From Flaccisagitta enflata (Eukaryota > Chaetognatha > Sagittoidea > Aphragmophora), in contig OZ231126.1 of assembly GCA_965153355.1 (NCBI GenBank), forward strand, positions 22,506,001-22,570,000: 64,000 nt of DNA. The letters run 5' to 3'. The translations under genes and the position numbers were made by a program. Of the stretch, positions 34,569-45,301 are shown in pieces; positions within the stretch are counted from its first letter, which is position 1, and each line of letters opens with the position of its first letter. The notes beneath the pieces are model-generated. The model searched no databases, was not told where the DNA came from, and saw nothing but the letters and a program-made list of their open reading frames with translations.

Positions 34569-35045
34569 TAGTCGCAAAAAGGTGGGAGGGTAACTAAGGA
34601 TCGCACATTGTCAGCGGTACACAATGCCCTACTCCATCCATGTCTGTCCGTCTGTCCATCTGTCCGTCCGTCCGTCCGTCCGTCCGTCCGTCCGTCCGTC
34701 CGTCCGTCCGTCCGTCCGTCCATCCATCCATCCGACCGTACATCAATCTGTCTGTCTATTTGTACGTCCATCTGTACGTCCAGGAGTCTGTCTGTCCATC
34801 TGTATTTTGGTCAGTCGGTCATTTTACTTTTTGGGCAGCGGCCCCGAAGGGGACAAAGTCATGTAGAATACAGGGGACTTTTGTTCGTTTGTTTGTGCGA
34901 TCGTTTATCTGACCCCCCCCCCGCCCACTCAGGCCTGAAATCTGCCCTCTCAGGCCTAAACTGTGCCCTCTCAGGCTGGAAATCTGCCCTCTCAGGCCTT
35001 GAATCTGCCCCCCTCAAGCCTGAATAGAAGGGTTTCAGACCAAGC
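34569..35045 (+). mobile_element. GF7: GC-foldback element, ACAAAGTC subtype, with (GTCC)n between leader and hairpin
   Basis: Leader AGTCGCAAAAAGGTGG...TGTCAGCGGTAC (34570-34619). A (GTCC)n block (34644-34735) and CATTTTACTTTTT then precede the left hairpin GGCAGCGGCCCCGAAGGGG (34836-34854). The (GTCC)n-CATTTTACTTTT part is TH-like, so this is a GF/TH composite. The core is an AGGCCTGAAATCTGCCCTC minisatellite (34930-35020). The right hairpin is missing. Confidence 0.6.
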
Positions 35046-35350
35046 AATCCAAAATCTTCTTATTGACTGTTGTCTGATCAGAATGCAACGTGTTAATCCT
35101 GCGCATGGCAATACACAATACAAAAATTCTTGATTGATGTGTTGCAGGCTTTTGATTTTAAATGTTTTTAGCGGGCTGTTTGGGTTATGAAGGGGTCAGG
35201 GTAAGGGGTAGGGTTGGGGTTGGATTCAGGATTAGCGTTAGGGCGATGGCGAGCTTAACAGCTTGGGGTAAGGTGGGTGTCAATATTTCTTTGCCGTTAC
35301 AGCTCAAGTCTGCTCGAATTAATGCTTTTTCCATGTGGAGTTATCGATAA

Positions 35351-35520
35351 TAGTCGCAAACGCGTTAGATGGTCAGCGGTACCTGTGCCCTGCCTTAGTA
35401 GGTTATGGTTATAGTTGAGGGGGGAGCAGGGTAGCGGCCCAGAAGGGGTCGATGACCTATGCTTTCACACATGGGAGTTTTGTCCTCCTTCTCCTCCTCC
35501 TCCAACCCCCCCAATAGAGT
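35351..35520 (+). mobile_element. GF8: GF leader and left hairpin only
   Basis: AGTCGCAAACGCGTTAGATG, the stem CCCTGC/GCAGGG, and CAGGGTAGCGGCCCAGAAGG...GATGACCTATGCTTTCACAC are present; the core and right end are absent. In AGTCGCAAACGCG the CGC/GCG stem is kept. The upstream 35046-35350 shows TTAGGG/GGTTAGGG-like words (35196-35250) but no true telomeric array. Confidence 0.65.
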
Positions 35521-35896
35521 GGTCACTATCTGACCATTTCATCTCGGTCTCTCCGGCATGAACATGGGCCATCCACTACATCCAAGTGGTATTTCTCTCA
35601 AAGGTTTTTGCTTTTTAAGCATCTGAAAACCCTACGGAGTAAGAAGTGCAGATGAAGATGGAGGTTGTTTTTCTTATCTTTTTTTCTTCTTTTTTTCTTT
35701 TTTTTTCCAAGTTTGTAGGTTATGCCTAACCAAGGGAAAGACATCATGAAATGCGTACAAATCACATTGATAGGATTAGTAAATAGGCAGGGTACACGTT
35801 ACTACAAACTACTAAATCAGAACCCCCCTCCCTCCAATAAAAAGGTGATATATGAAGGAACGAATTCTTTATTTCATTCGTTTTTTGCATTGAATA

Positions 35897-35897
<1 letters not shown>

Positions 35898-35930
<33 letters not shown>

Positions 35931-35957
35931 TGTGTGTGTGTGTATGCGGGTGTGTGT

Positions 35958-36028
<71 letters not shown>

Positions 36029-36129
36029 GAGAAGGAGGGAGGGGGGGACGGTGGTATGATCAATATGATGGTGAAAATTATAAACATTTGCGCATGCACA
36101 AGACTTAGTAGCCATTTTTCAGTCGGTTG

Positions 36130-36228
<99 letters not shown>

Positions 36229-36259
36229 ACACACACACAGACACACAAACACACACACA

Positions 36260-36302
<43 letters not shown>

Positions 36303-36389
36303 AGACACACACACACACACAGACACACACACACACACACACACAGACACACACACAGACACACACACACACAGACACACACACACACA

Positions 36390-36420
<31 letters not shown>
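35898..36420. repeat. (TG)n, (GA)n and (AC)n arrays
   Basis: (TG)n is at 35898-35957 with TA and GC breaks, (GA)n at 35959-36028, and (AC)n at 36133-36420 with regular ACAG interruptions. The 65-100 bp between arrays shows no gene. Confidence 0.96.
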
Positions 36421-36423
<3 letters not shown>

Positions 36424-36535
36424 CAATGACAACCGAAGCTCCTAAAATGCATATTTTTAAACCTTTCAACTTGACCTTCATAAATTAACGAAGTAACTAA
36501 ATGATAGATGGACATACAGATTCATGACGAAAACC

Positions 36536-36856
36536 GAGGCCAAAATCCCAGCGTTTAGATCAAAATCCCAGCCTCGGGGCCAAAATCTCAGCTTTGAGGC
36601 TCTAATTCTTGCCTAGAGGCTCAAGTCCCAGGCTCAAGGCCAAAATCTCAGCCATAAGGCCCAAACCCCAGCCTCGAGGCCCAAATCCCAGCTCTTAGGC
36701 CCAAAACCAGAATTGAGGCCGAAATCTCAATTACTGGGAGGAGAAGGAGAAAATTCCCTGTGTGTGAAAGCTGCCCTGCTTTCTGACTCAACTTCAAGCA
36801 CAACTTACTCAGGCAGGGCACGAGTACCGCTGATCATCTAAAACTTTTGCGACTAT
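36536..36856 (-). mobile_element. GF9: GC-foldback element lacking its GC hairpins
   Basis: A minisatellite of about 20 bp (CCCAAATCCCAGCCTCGAGG, 36540-36735) is followed by GGAGAAGGAGAAAATTCC and then directly by the leader in minus orientation (stem GCCCTGC/GCAGGGC; ACTTTTGCGACT). The segment with the GC hairpin is absent, suggesting internal deletion. Confidence 0.65.
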
Positions 36857-36872
36857 AACCCATGGTGGCCCT

Positions 36873-37009
36873 TTTTAGTCGCAGACACGTGACTCCACCT
36901 TGCTGTGTTGGTCCGTCGGTAGGTCACATTTTTTTGATTGCGATCGGTTTTTGCATTATTGCTCCTGCCCAACCGTCCGCGACTGGATTACCGTGTATTA
37001 GGCCTTGTT
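36873..37009 (-). mobile_element. TH15: tag-hairpin element, AGTCGCGGAC variant
   Basis: The plus-strand hairpin region AGTCGCAGACACGTGACT is at 36877-36894. The tag complement GTCCGCGACT (36975-36984) matches 9 of 10. It ends GGCCTTGTT at 37001-37009. The core is nearly absent, making this one of the shortest copies. Confidence 0.7.
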
Positions 37010-37112
37010 AAATGTGTTCTCGCATCTCAAGAAGAGGCCTTGTCCATTCATCCTTCCGTCCGTTGGAGCGTGGCGTTTTTTTGTTTTTTTTTTGTTTGCG
37101 TAAAATTGAGCA

Positions 37113-37280
<168 letters not shown>

Positions 37281-37394
37281 GTTTTTTAACAAGCTCAGTG
37301 GCAGAAAGAAAATACAGAGGACCCGTCTATAGGATTTTGGGACTTGTCTGTTCGTTTCTTGTCCCAAAATTGTAAAAATTTTGCTGGAAAGCGT

Positions 37395-37567
37395 TTTTGG
37401 TCGCAAGCTAAGCGACTCTATAAGAGGGAAAATAGGTCTATATATAGGGAGGTAGAAAGTTAACGCGAAAGTTCTAAGGACGCAAAATTGGCTGAAATAG
37501 CAACTTTTGAGCATTACAGCCCCTGCCCAGCCACAATACAGCCCCCGCCGTGTATCTAGCCTAGTTG
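37395..37567 (-). mobile_element. TH16: degenerate tag-hairpin element
   Basis: Plus-strand GGTCGCAAGCTAAGCGACT (37399-37417), then CTATAAGAGG; the other end reads CCGTGTATCTAGCCTAGTTG. The tag region is replaced (CCCCGCCGTG). A further TH-like fragment follows at about 37590-37780. Confidence 0.55.
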
Positions 37568-37794
37568 AATTTGGCTGTCCCTTTAGTACTTCTAGTCACG
37601 GACAGGCAACTCTATAAGATGCTTTGTCCATTGGTCCATTGGTAAGTTCGTCCGTTATGCTTTAGTCAAAAAGCAGAAAAATGATTGCTCTAGTTTTTTG
37701 TGTGTGGGGTTGGGGTTTGTGTGTGGATGGGGGTAAGGGGTTGGACGCCTCTGCCCACCCATGTGTGCAGATATCATAACTGCGTGGTACATTA

Positions 37795-38035
37795 TAAAAT
37801 GAGCTCACGTTGAGGTCTGTGCTCAATTCGTTTAGGAGACATGATAGCGCAATGTTGTGAGGGTTTTCACTATTTCCCTGAAAATAATATCAACTTTGGA
37901 AGACTTGCTCCTAAATGAATCAAGCTACAAATCTCAACTTGGGATCATTTTCAAGAGCTGGGTCTGCCCTTTAAAATGAGCCCAAGTTGAGGTCATTTTG
38001 TCAATTCGTTAAGGAGATAGGAGCCGTTGAATTTA
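37795..38035. repeat. Three-unit repeat in plus/minus/plus orientation
   Basis: AAAATGAGCTCACGTTGAGG...TTCGTTTAGGAGA (37796), its inverted version ending TCTCAACTTGGGATCATTTT (about 37900-37956), and AAAATGAGCCCAAGTTGAGG...TTCGTTAAGGAGA (about 37973) form alternating units. Confidence 0.55.
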
Positions 38036-38215
38036 TCTCTTGAAAAAAAGAAGAAAATAGGCATTTACCACTTTTACCCCTCCTCCTCCTCCTACTCCGT
38101 ATTGTTTTAGTCGGATAGAAGAGTCGTCAAACTTGGGAAATAAACTCTGTAATAGTTATGTGATACCCCCTTTCATGCCGTAGTGAGCAACGTAATCGAG
38201 TCATGTATGACCACT

Positions 38216-39247
38216 CTACCCCCCAACCTCCAGGCCCATATATTAGCCTCGAAGTCCATATCCCAGCCTTAAGGCCCAAGTCCCAGTCTCGAGGTCAAAA
38301 CGGTCAGGATTCTGGTTAGAGAAAATCTCAATTTTAAGGGTTTTGAAAAAAAAAATGGACACATCAAAGTTTTTTGCACAGGGGACCTAAAAAGGCTGAG
38401 AACACGATTCTGATATTCATTTTGACCTAACTTGAGCCAAAAAAATTAGAAACGTTCTTTTATGTAAAAAATTGTGTTTTTTGCTATAAAAACACTAATT
38501 GTTTCATATTTTTGGGTTAATTCTGACTGATATTGATGTATGTTGATCATTTGCACTGTGCTGATTCAATTTTTGATGTTTCTACACAATTTTTGCTATT
38601 TTTGAAAGTTTGCACTTGATCTCATTTGCATATTGCGGTTTCGCGTTTTTCGCCTATAACATGCATGTTTTTTTGAGTACATCAATAAAATTCATACTGA
38701 TAGCATATCTTACCCTTAGAAACTGTTCCAAAACATCAGTTTTTAGAATTTTTTGATTTTGGGTCATTTTTTCATTTTTGAGGATTCTAATGCAATTTTT
38801 AAACCTCGCAGACCTATTCAAAATCGTTCTAGGTTCACTCAAATATCAATTGCTATTGGTACTTTGAGTTTCTGTTAAAGAAATCTTAAATGTTTCATTT
38901 TACACCATTTTTTAAAGAAAAATAACTGTTTTTAGCACAAAAAACCGTTTCTAATTTCTTTGGCTCAAGCTAGGTCAAAATGAATATCAAAATCATGTTC
39001 TACAGCCTTTTTAGGTCCTCTGTGCAAAAATCTGTGAGGTGTCCATTTTTTTATATTTTCTTTTAGCTTTTTGCAACCGGGAATCCTGACCGAAAATCCC
39101 TCATGGCCGGAGTTTGGGCCTTAAAGATAGGATTTTGGCTATAAGATGGGATTTGGGCCTAGAGGTTGGGATTTGGACCTCGACATTAGGATTTGGGCCT
39201 CAAGGCTGGGATATGGGCTTTGAGGCTGAGATATGGGCCTAGAGGTG
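38216..39247. mobile_element. Foldback element with GF-type minisatellite in its arms
   Basis: The left arm (38216-38475) and right arm (38925-39247) are inverted copies: CTAGGCCCATATCTCAGCC-like minisatellite units outside, then TCAGGATTC...CCATTTTTT and CTTGAGCCAAAAAAATTAGA inside. The right arm continues into a GF right end (GF10). The AT-rich spacer (38476-38924) has no gene. Confidence 0.7.
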
Positions 39248-39347
39248 GGGGGGTACGGAGAAGAAGAAGGAGGAGAAGGAGGATAAAATTCCCCTGTGTG
39301 GAAGCATAGGTCATCGACCCCTTTGGGGCCGCTGCCCAAAAAGGGAA
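39248..39347 (+). mobile_element. GF10: right end of a GC-foldback element
   Basis: GGAGAAGAAGAAGGAGGAG, then AAATTCCCCTGTGTGGAAGC, CGACCCCTTTGGGGCCGCTG and CCCAAAAAGGG (39336 on). It matches the right ends of GF1-GF3. No leader or left hairpin is adjacent. Confidence 0.65.
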
Positions 39348-39438
39348 AATGCGAAGATTTCTTTAAAGACGTCTCGATCACTGCGGTGATGAACAAAAAA
39401 AGGTGAAGTTTAGGAGTAAGTGATGAATAAAAACAGTA

Positions 39439-39615
39439 CAGTTGAACCCCGCTCTTACGGATTTCAGGGGACAAATAATTGTTTTCTGTTATAAGGGGAC
39501 TTATGTTCTTGCCAACAAAGGGAATAAAAGAAATATACTTGAAGCTTCCATGAATTTGCACATTTTATAGGCAGAAATCTGTTGGTGGTGGGTCCATTAG
39601 AGCACGGTTCAACTG
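39439..39615. mobile_element. Short pogo-like MITE, 177 bp
   Basis: TA-flanked with CAGTTGAACCCCGCTCTTAC at the left end and GAGCACGGTTCAACTG at the right. The interior includes GTTATAAGGGGACTTATGTT. The type of end (CAGT..GAACC) is common in Tc1/pogo MITEs. Confidence 0.7.
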
Positions 39616-39930
39616 TATGTTTTACTTTCCGAAGTTTCGAACTGATTGCACAGAACATCATCTGGAGATAGGAAAGGAAATCAAAGGGGGAAAAAGAGGA
39701 AACCTTAACTACACTTTTTCTCTGCCTTATGGAGGAGAAAATCATAACGACGTGTCGCGGGGAAAAAAATCTACGGCGGGGGGGGGGGGAATATTCCATA
39801 TTTTCCGGTATTTTTTGCCCCCTCTAATTACGCCCCCCCCCCCTTTCCAGAAAAAAATGCTCATGACAAAATTAAATTTTTAGATAAAACCTATCAGGTT
39901 CATTATGAATTAAGTTTTTCTTTGCATAAA

Positions 39931-40049
39931 AACAAGGCCAAGTAGGCCAATAGGTGCGACGTGTGGATCGTCGAACGAATGCGTTACAGACAGACCGACC
40001 AACCAACGGACACAGCCAGTTATAGAGGTGCTTTGTCGCACCTAAAAAT
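39931..40049 (+). mobile_element. TH17: minimal tag-hairpin element, AGGTGCGAC variant
   Basis: Starts AACAAGGCCAAGTAGGCC. Tag AGGTGCGAC (39952-39960) is the perfect complement of right arm GTCGCACCT (40035-40043). The local hairpin AGGTGC/GCACCT is only 6 bp (40026-40043). At 119 bp with almost no core it shows the minimal parts of the element. Confidence 0.78.
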
Positions 40050-40232
40050 GTAAGAATGATATACAATGCAAAAATATCATTTCTAGTGTTTCAGCGTTTT
40101 ATTGCTTTCAATTACAAAATATTCATCAAAAAGTTTCATACAAAACCATCTATATATGAGTGAATGAGGGGGCGCTGATTGTAGATTAAAAAAGACAATG
40201 TTGTATTTCAACTTCATTAGCGCATTGTTGGC

Positions 40233-41512
40233 TACCCCATGTTCAATCTCAAAAAAAAAAAAGCTAACATTTCTAAACGCAACCAGTCAGTGATTTCAAA
40301 TCATTTTTCTCTTGTAGTAATATGGTTGACGTTTTTTGTGTAAAAATTTCATTGGTCTAGCCTTTATAGTTTGTTCACAATATCAATTTTAAGTAAAACA
40401 AGTACAGTGGGAACCCGATCTAACGACCCTGGAGGGACTGGGGATTTTTGGTCGTTAAATCGGAATGTTGTTAAATCGAATTTCCAAATTTCTTTTATTG
40501 ATATAAACCGCTTTATGACTATGCAACTAAGGCTAGTATCAGTGTCCAATCAATAGTGGTAGTTATTATTCAAACATTTGTGAAAATGGCCAACATACAA
40601 ACATAAAGAAAAACAGTCAGAACTACAGAAAAATAGAGAGAAAGAAAAACAGACAGACAAAAGTAGCCTCATAAAGACTCACAGTGTCATGTAAAAGAAT
40701 AAGTTCAAGATATCATGAATTATTTCGGGGATATAAAATATCACTGAAAAAATTTTGATTAAAATCTTTTTTATAAAATGTTTCTCTACTGATGATATTT
40801 CATTCTTCTTGTTCATAGATCCTTTTGCTAGATTCGTCATGTTTACAGAAAAGGTCTTAGATTATGTTAAAATATTTTTCATCAATTTTAAAATAATCAA
40901 AACCTGAATGAAAATCTTTGATTAAAAAAGAATCCCAGGACTAAGTTGAAATGTCAGCGTCACTAAATCAGGGAAAAATTTTTTAAGGGACCTGGAGATG
41001 GCAACTTTAAATCAGGTTTGGATGTTATATCAGGTGTCGTTAAATCAGATAAAATTAACACTACAAAAGCCTGCAAAAATTTGGGACCAAAGAAACCTGG
41101 ATGTTAAATCTGAAATGTCGTTAAATCAGGTGACGAAAAGGCGGTAGTCCACTGTATATCAAGTTTGTGCTAAAAACCTCTCCTTTTTATCATGACAGTT
41201 GGACTCAAGTATAATTTGAAAATGTTTACATCTAAGACCAATCTGGCACCGGTTATAAAGCCGTTTGAGAATTAAAGGCAGAATATGGAAAAACAATGTT
41301 GATGAAAATATGTGTTTTGAGCTTTAACTGCAAACACTTGTTTTACTTCAAATTGATGTTGTGGACAAACCGTTTAAGCTAGACCAATGAAATTTGTACA
41401 CAAAAACTCAAACATAATACTGCAATAGAAAAATAGTTTGAAATCACTGACTTAATGCATTTAGATATGTAAGCTTTTTACTTTTCCGACTTTGAGATTG
41501 AACACCCCGTAT
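40233..41512. mobile_element. Foldback element split by a pogo-like MITE
   Basis: The left arm 40233-40402 (ACCCCATGTTCAATCTCAAA ... AAGTAAAACAAG) recurs inverted at about 41340-41512. A 750-bp MITE (40405-41154) lies at the inner end of the left arm. About 180 bp of unpaired spacer remains. Confidence 0.65.
40405..41154 (-). mobile_element. Pogo/Tigger-like MITE, second copy, nested
   Basis: TA on both sides. The ends CAGTGGGAACCCGATCTAAC and GGCGGTAGTCCACTG are those of the 3773-4604 copy in reverse. AT-rich interior, no transposase frame. Confidence 0.72.
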
Positions 41513-41825
41513 TACTGCAGTAGGCGTCATTGGAGCAGTTCGTGGATTTTTTTCAGCCTTTTTTTTTTTTTTTTGCCAGGTTATGCTCATGTAAAACTTC
41601 TTTCATTTAATAGCCGAGCAATGAACAGAAACTGATCCTGAGTTAGAATCGTTCTTCAATCGATCGATGCTGCTCTGTCAGCTGATTCCGCGGCCGCGGT
41701 CATCACCATCATCGAATACTGTAGGACATTTCATCAAGATTCATTGAAGAGAGAACGGCATTGTAACCCAGCCCGAAGTTCTTCATCGGTAGTTTTGATA
41801 ACGATGATTGTAAGAATTGAAAAAG

Positions 41826-41920
<95 letters not shown>

Positions 41921-42556
41921 GATGAATGAATGAATGAATGAATGAATGAATGAATGAATGAATGAATGAATGAATTAATGAATGAATGAATGAATGAATG
42001 AATGAATGAATGAATGAATGAATTAATGAATGAATGAATGAATGAATGAATGAATGAATGAATGAATGAATGAATGAATGAACGAATGAATGAATGATTG
42101 AATGAATGAATGAACGAGTGAATGAGTGAATGAATGAATGAATGGATGAATGAACGAGTAAATGAATGAATGAATGGATGAATGAACGAGTGAATAAATG
42201 AATGAACAAATGAACAAATGAATGAATGAATGAATGAATGATTGCATGAGTGAATGAGTGTATGAGTGAATGAATGAATGATTGAATGACTGAATGATTG
42301 GATGAATAAATGAATGAATGAATGAATGAATGAATGAATGAATGAACCAGTGAATGAATTCATGAACGAGTGAATGAATGAATGAACAAATGAATGAATG
42401 AATGAACAAATGAATGAATGAATGAACGAGTGAATGAATGAGTGGATGAATGAATGAATGAACGAGTTCATGAACAAGTGAATGAACGAGTGAGTGAATA
42501 AATGAATGAACGAGTGAATGAATGAATGAATGAATCAACGAGTGAATGAATGAAAT
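41826..42556. repeat. (TTG)n then (GAAT)n arrays
   Basis: A TTG array 41826-41921 is followed by about 630 bp of GAAT units, increasingly irregular toward 42555 (GAAC, GAGT, GATT variants). The Penelope-like reading frame starts at its right edge, and shorter GAAT runs reappear just after the element (45254-45301). Confidence 0.95.
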
Positions 42557-42598
42557 TTCACCATGCGACCAGAGCCACAACGTCAACAACACCATCGA

Positions 42599-42630
<32 letters not shown>

Positions 42631-45036
42631 AAATCCAAATCATTTTTTGTCCCGCGGCCGCTTCCACAGAAACAGACAGAAGTAAAAATCATTAACTTCT
42701 CGTCTATCCAGCTCACCCCTGCTATGGAAAAACTGTTACTACGTGGCCTCAAATTTTGTCCAACACCCAAATACGCTAACATACCTCAACTTCAGACTGA
42801 TATCAAGATATTTGCACGAGCGTTAAGATTGCGTGAATTTCATCTAGACACTAACAATGATGACAATAGTCTTGTTAAGAATCCCAGCAATTGGATACCA
42901 GCCGAGAATCGAGATAAACAATTAGAAGATTGCATTCGTCGCCTTAATCGCCTTAGTGATAGTTTGGAAGACGAATCGACTCTCTCACCTTCGCCGAATC
43001 TCTCAAAACCCGAATTGACTGCTCTAGGTCAATTGATCGCCATGGTAAAAGAAAAGACGATCTGGATAACAGAGTCGGATAAGGGAGGTCTCATCTGCAT
43101 TTTTGACCACTCATTCATCGCAAATTATGGTCAAAGAATGCTTTCAGATTCTACCATCTATCAACGCGTCCCCCAACAATGTGGCGAAATGGCAACAAAG
43201 GCAATCACTAATCTCATCAACCGGCATCCAAATGTTTGTACGAAAAAAGAGAAGGAATATTTGGTCAAATATGAAACTAAGGACGCCAATCTTTACTTCC
43301 TTCCAAAGCCGCTGAAAAACAAAACTGTGATTGAAGCAAAAAACAAGAGTAAAGGAGCCGTTCTTACGATGCCACCTCCAGATGACCTGGATTTCCGCGG
43401 GATCATTGGAGGTCCTACCAGCGCCACATCTCACTTGAGTCACTTAATCGACCTCATCCTCCAGCCAACTCTACCGCATATTCCTGGCAACTTGAAGGAT
43501 TCGTTTGATGTGATTCGTCATATTGACAACTCATGGCGCCCCATGGTGGAGAATGGTGGATCCTTTTCGCTCTACACTTGGGACATAAAATCCTTCTATC
43601 CTTCTATCTCATTTGATTTATTGAGAGAATCTCTCGCGTTTTGGCTCTCGGAATTATCAGCCTACATCAATCCACGCTTCACCCATCAATTCTTAATCGA
43701 AGCCGTCGAAATCATTGCGTCGTTCAACCACTGCGTCTTTGATGACCAATATTTCAAATTTGTCAAAGGTTTGGCGACGGGAACAAACGCGGCTGTTTGT
43801 CTTGCTGTAATGGTGCGAGGCTTTCTACTCCACAAAATTTGTCGACGATTGGAGGAAGAAGGACATCAACAAATCGCCAATTACACACAAGGAAACTTAA
43901 AAGCGTTTATCGACGACAATGTTTGCCTCTGGAACAATGATCTTGGCTCCATCGACGTTATCAATCAACAGTTTCAAAGAATAAAGAACGAATATGGAGT
44001 GGAGTTCATCATGGTGGAATCAGAAGAAAATCGTCTTCCAAATGGAGCGACAGCAGCGACCCAATATTTTCTCGATTTGACGATTCATCTCACGCCTAAC
44101 ACAATCATCGTCGATCAATTTGACAAATCGTGTCATAACTTTGTGCCTTGGAACAGCTGCCATCCACACAATACGAAGAAAAACATACCGTATGCGTTGG
44201 CGCTAAGGATCCGGACATTGTGCGACGATGAAAGAGACCAAAAACGCCGTATGGAATCTCTAACTGGTCATTTGCGCGCCCTCAACTATCCTGATTCCAT
44301 TATAAACGACGCCGTTGAAAAGGCGATGGCGAGAAATCAGACGGAGCTACGACAAGAGAAACCGGATGAATTGAAAAACGATGTCTTGCCATTTGTACAT
44401 ACTTTTAATCCGAGGCATCGCCCAATCTTCCCTCGCATCTTAAAAGCCCTGGACATTCTAAACGAAAGCCCTCGCATGAAGAAAATTATGGACAACGTTA
44501 CCGTGGTGCCATCCAAACGACAACCGCCAAATCTCAAATCTCTCTTGACTAAATCGAATTTTTCTCAAACGGAGAAAAAAGGCGAAATCAAGAAATGCGG
44601 AAAAGACTGCGCTACCTGTCCATTCATGATTGAGGGTGAACTCTTACAAATGGAAAATGGCGAGATTTTCCACATTCGGGACAGTCTTACGTGCCAAACG
44701 AAAAACGTCATCTATGTGATGTTTTGCAACGGATGCGATGCGACATACATCGGAGAAACCGGTCAACATTTCAACAAACGTCTGAGTTCACACCGGACTG
44801 GCATAAACAGAAGTGAGCACCGGAAGTTGCAAGTCAGCGACCATATCTACCGATGTCCTGGAACTCAAAACTTGACAATCAAATTCAAAGCGGCTCCGTT
44901 TTTCAAGATGCCTCTTAACTGTTCAAGAATTGAGAGAGAATTCAAAGAGGCATTTTTTCAAAAAAAATTTTTTCCTTCCCTTCACCCTGGTCCTATCTCG
45001 AATGCCAGTGACAATGATTCTGATGAAGAAGAATAA
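42550..45036 (+). CDS. Penelope-like retroelement polyprotein: reverse transcriptase plus C-terminal GIY-YIG endonuclease
   Basis: An uninterrupted 828-codon frame. The first ~30 residues (Ala/Thr/Ser-rich, read from the edge of the GAAT array) may not be native. From about residue 52 it has the Penelope N-terminal block (LTPAMEKLLLRGLKFCPTPK). RT blocks follow: SDKGGLICIFD; LYFLPKPLKNK; RGIIGGPTSATSHLSHL; motif A WDIKSFYPSI with Asp345; motif B GLATGTNAAV; motif C AFIDDN with Asp455-456. A Cys cluster CGKDCATC (C683, C687, C690) precedes the GIY-YIG domain (VIYV 720-723, TYIGET about 734-739, RLSSHR, and EREFKEAFF). Penelope elements copy RNA by target-primed reverse transcription, and the endonuclease nicks the target. 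It is antisense to the DNMT3-like gene, within intron 2. All key residues are present, so it may be recently active. Confidence 0.93.
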
Positions 45037-45301
45037 TATGGTCATTTCTTTTTGACCACCCGCCTCTCCTTCCTCTCATGCCCTTTTTCGCGCCTTTCTA
45101 TTCATGTACTATTGTGTGATTTTTGACCACACACATTTTCGATGTTCAAACCCTATAAATACCTTGATTCTCTGTATATCATTTAAAGCCTGATGATGCT
45201 TAATGCAGAAACACGACGTGTAGCTTTTAAAGCCGACTTAACATTTTCTAATTGAATGAATGAATAAACTATCAAATGAATGAATCAATGTGTGAATGAA
45301 T
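45037..45301 (+). mobile_element. 3' untranslated region and end of the Penelope-like element
   Basis: Contains a CT-rich stretch, repeated 'TTTTTGACCAC' (45047 and 45120), the hammerhead ribozyme, and then GAATGAATGAATAAAC...GAATGAATC, a short GAAT run marking the likely 3' junction. Confidence 0.65.
45182..45231 (+). ncRNA. Type I hammerhead ribozyme (Penelope-like element 3' region)
   Basis: All hammerhead core parts are in order. Stem I 5' strand TTTAAAGC (45182-45189), CTGATGA (45190-45196), stem II TGC/GCA with loop TTAAT (45197-45207), GAAA (45208-45211), stem III CAC/GTG with loop GAC (45212-45220), TA (45221-45222), then stem I 3' strand GCTTTTAAA (45223-45231, one bulged T). Predicted self-cleavage is after position 45222 (GUA). 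The very short stem III is typical of hammerheads reported in Penelope-like retroelements, where they process element RNA. It lies 145 bp past the polyprotein stop. No second copy was found upstream of the frame. Confidence 0.82.

Noticed and set aside
35196-35250. TTAGGG/GGGTTAGGG-like words
   Set aside because: Irregular and short; not a telomeric array.
41734-42477. 247-codon Ile-His-Ser-Phe frame
   Set aside because: Translation of (ATTC)n; the same peptide appears wherever this tetranucleotide occurs.
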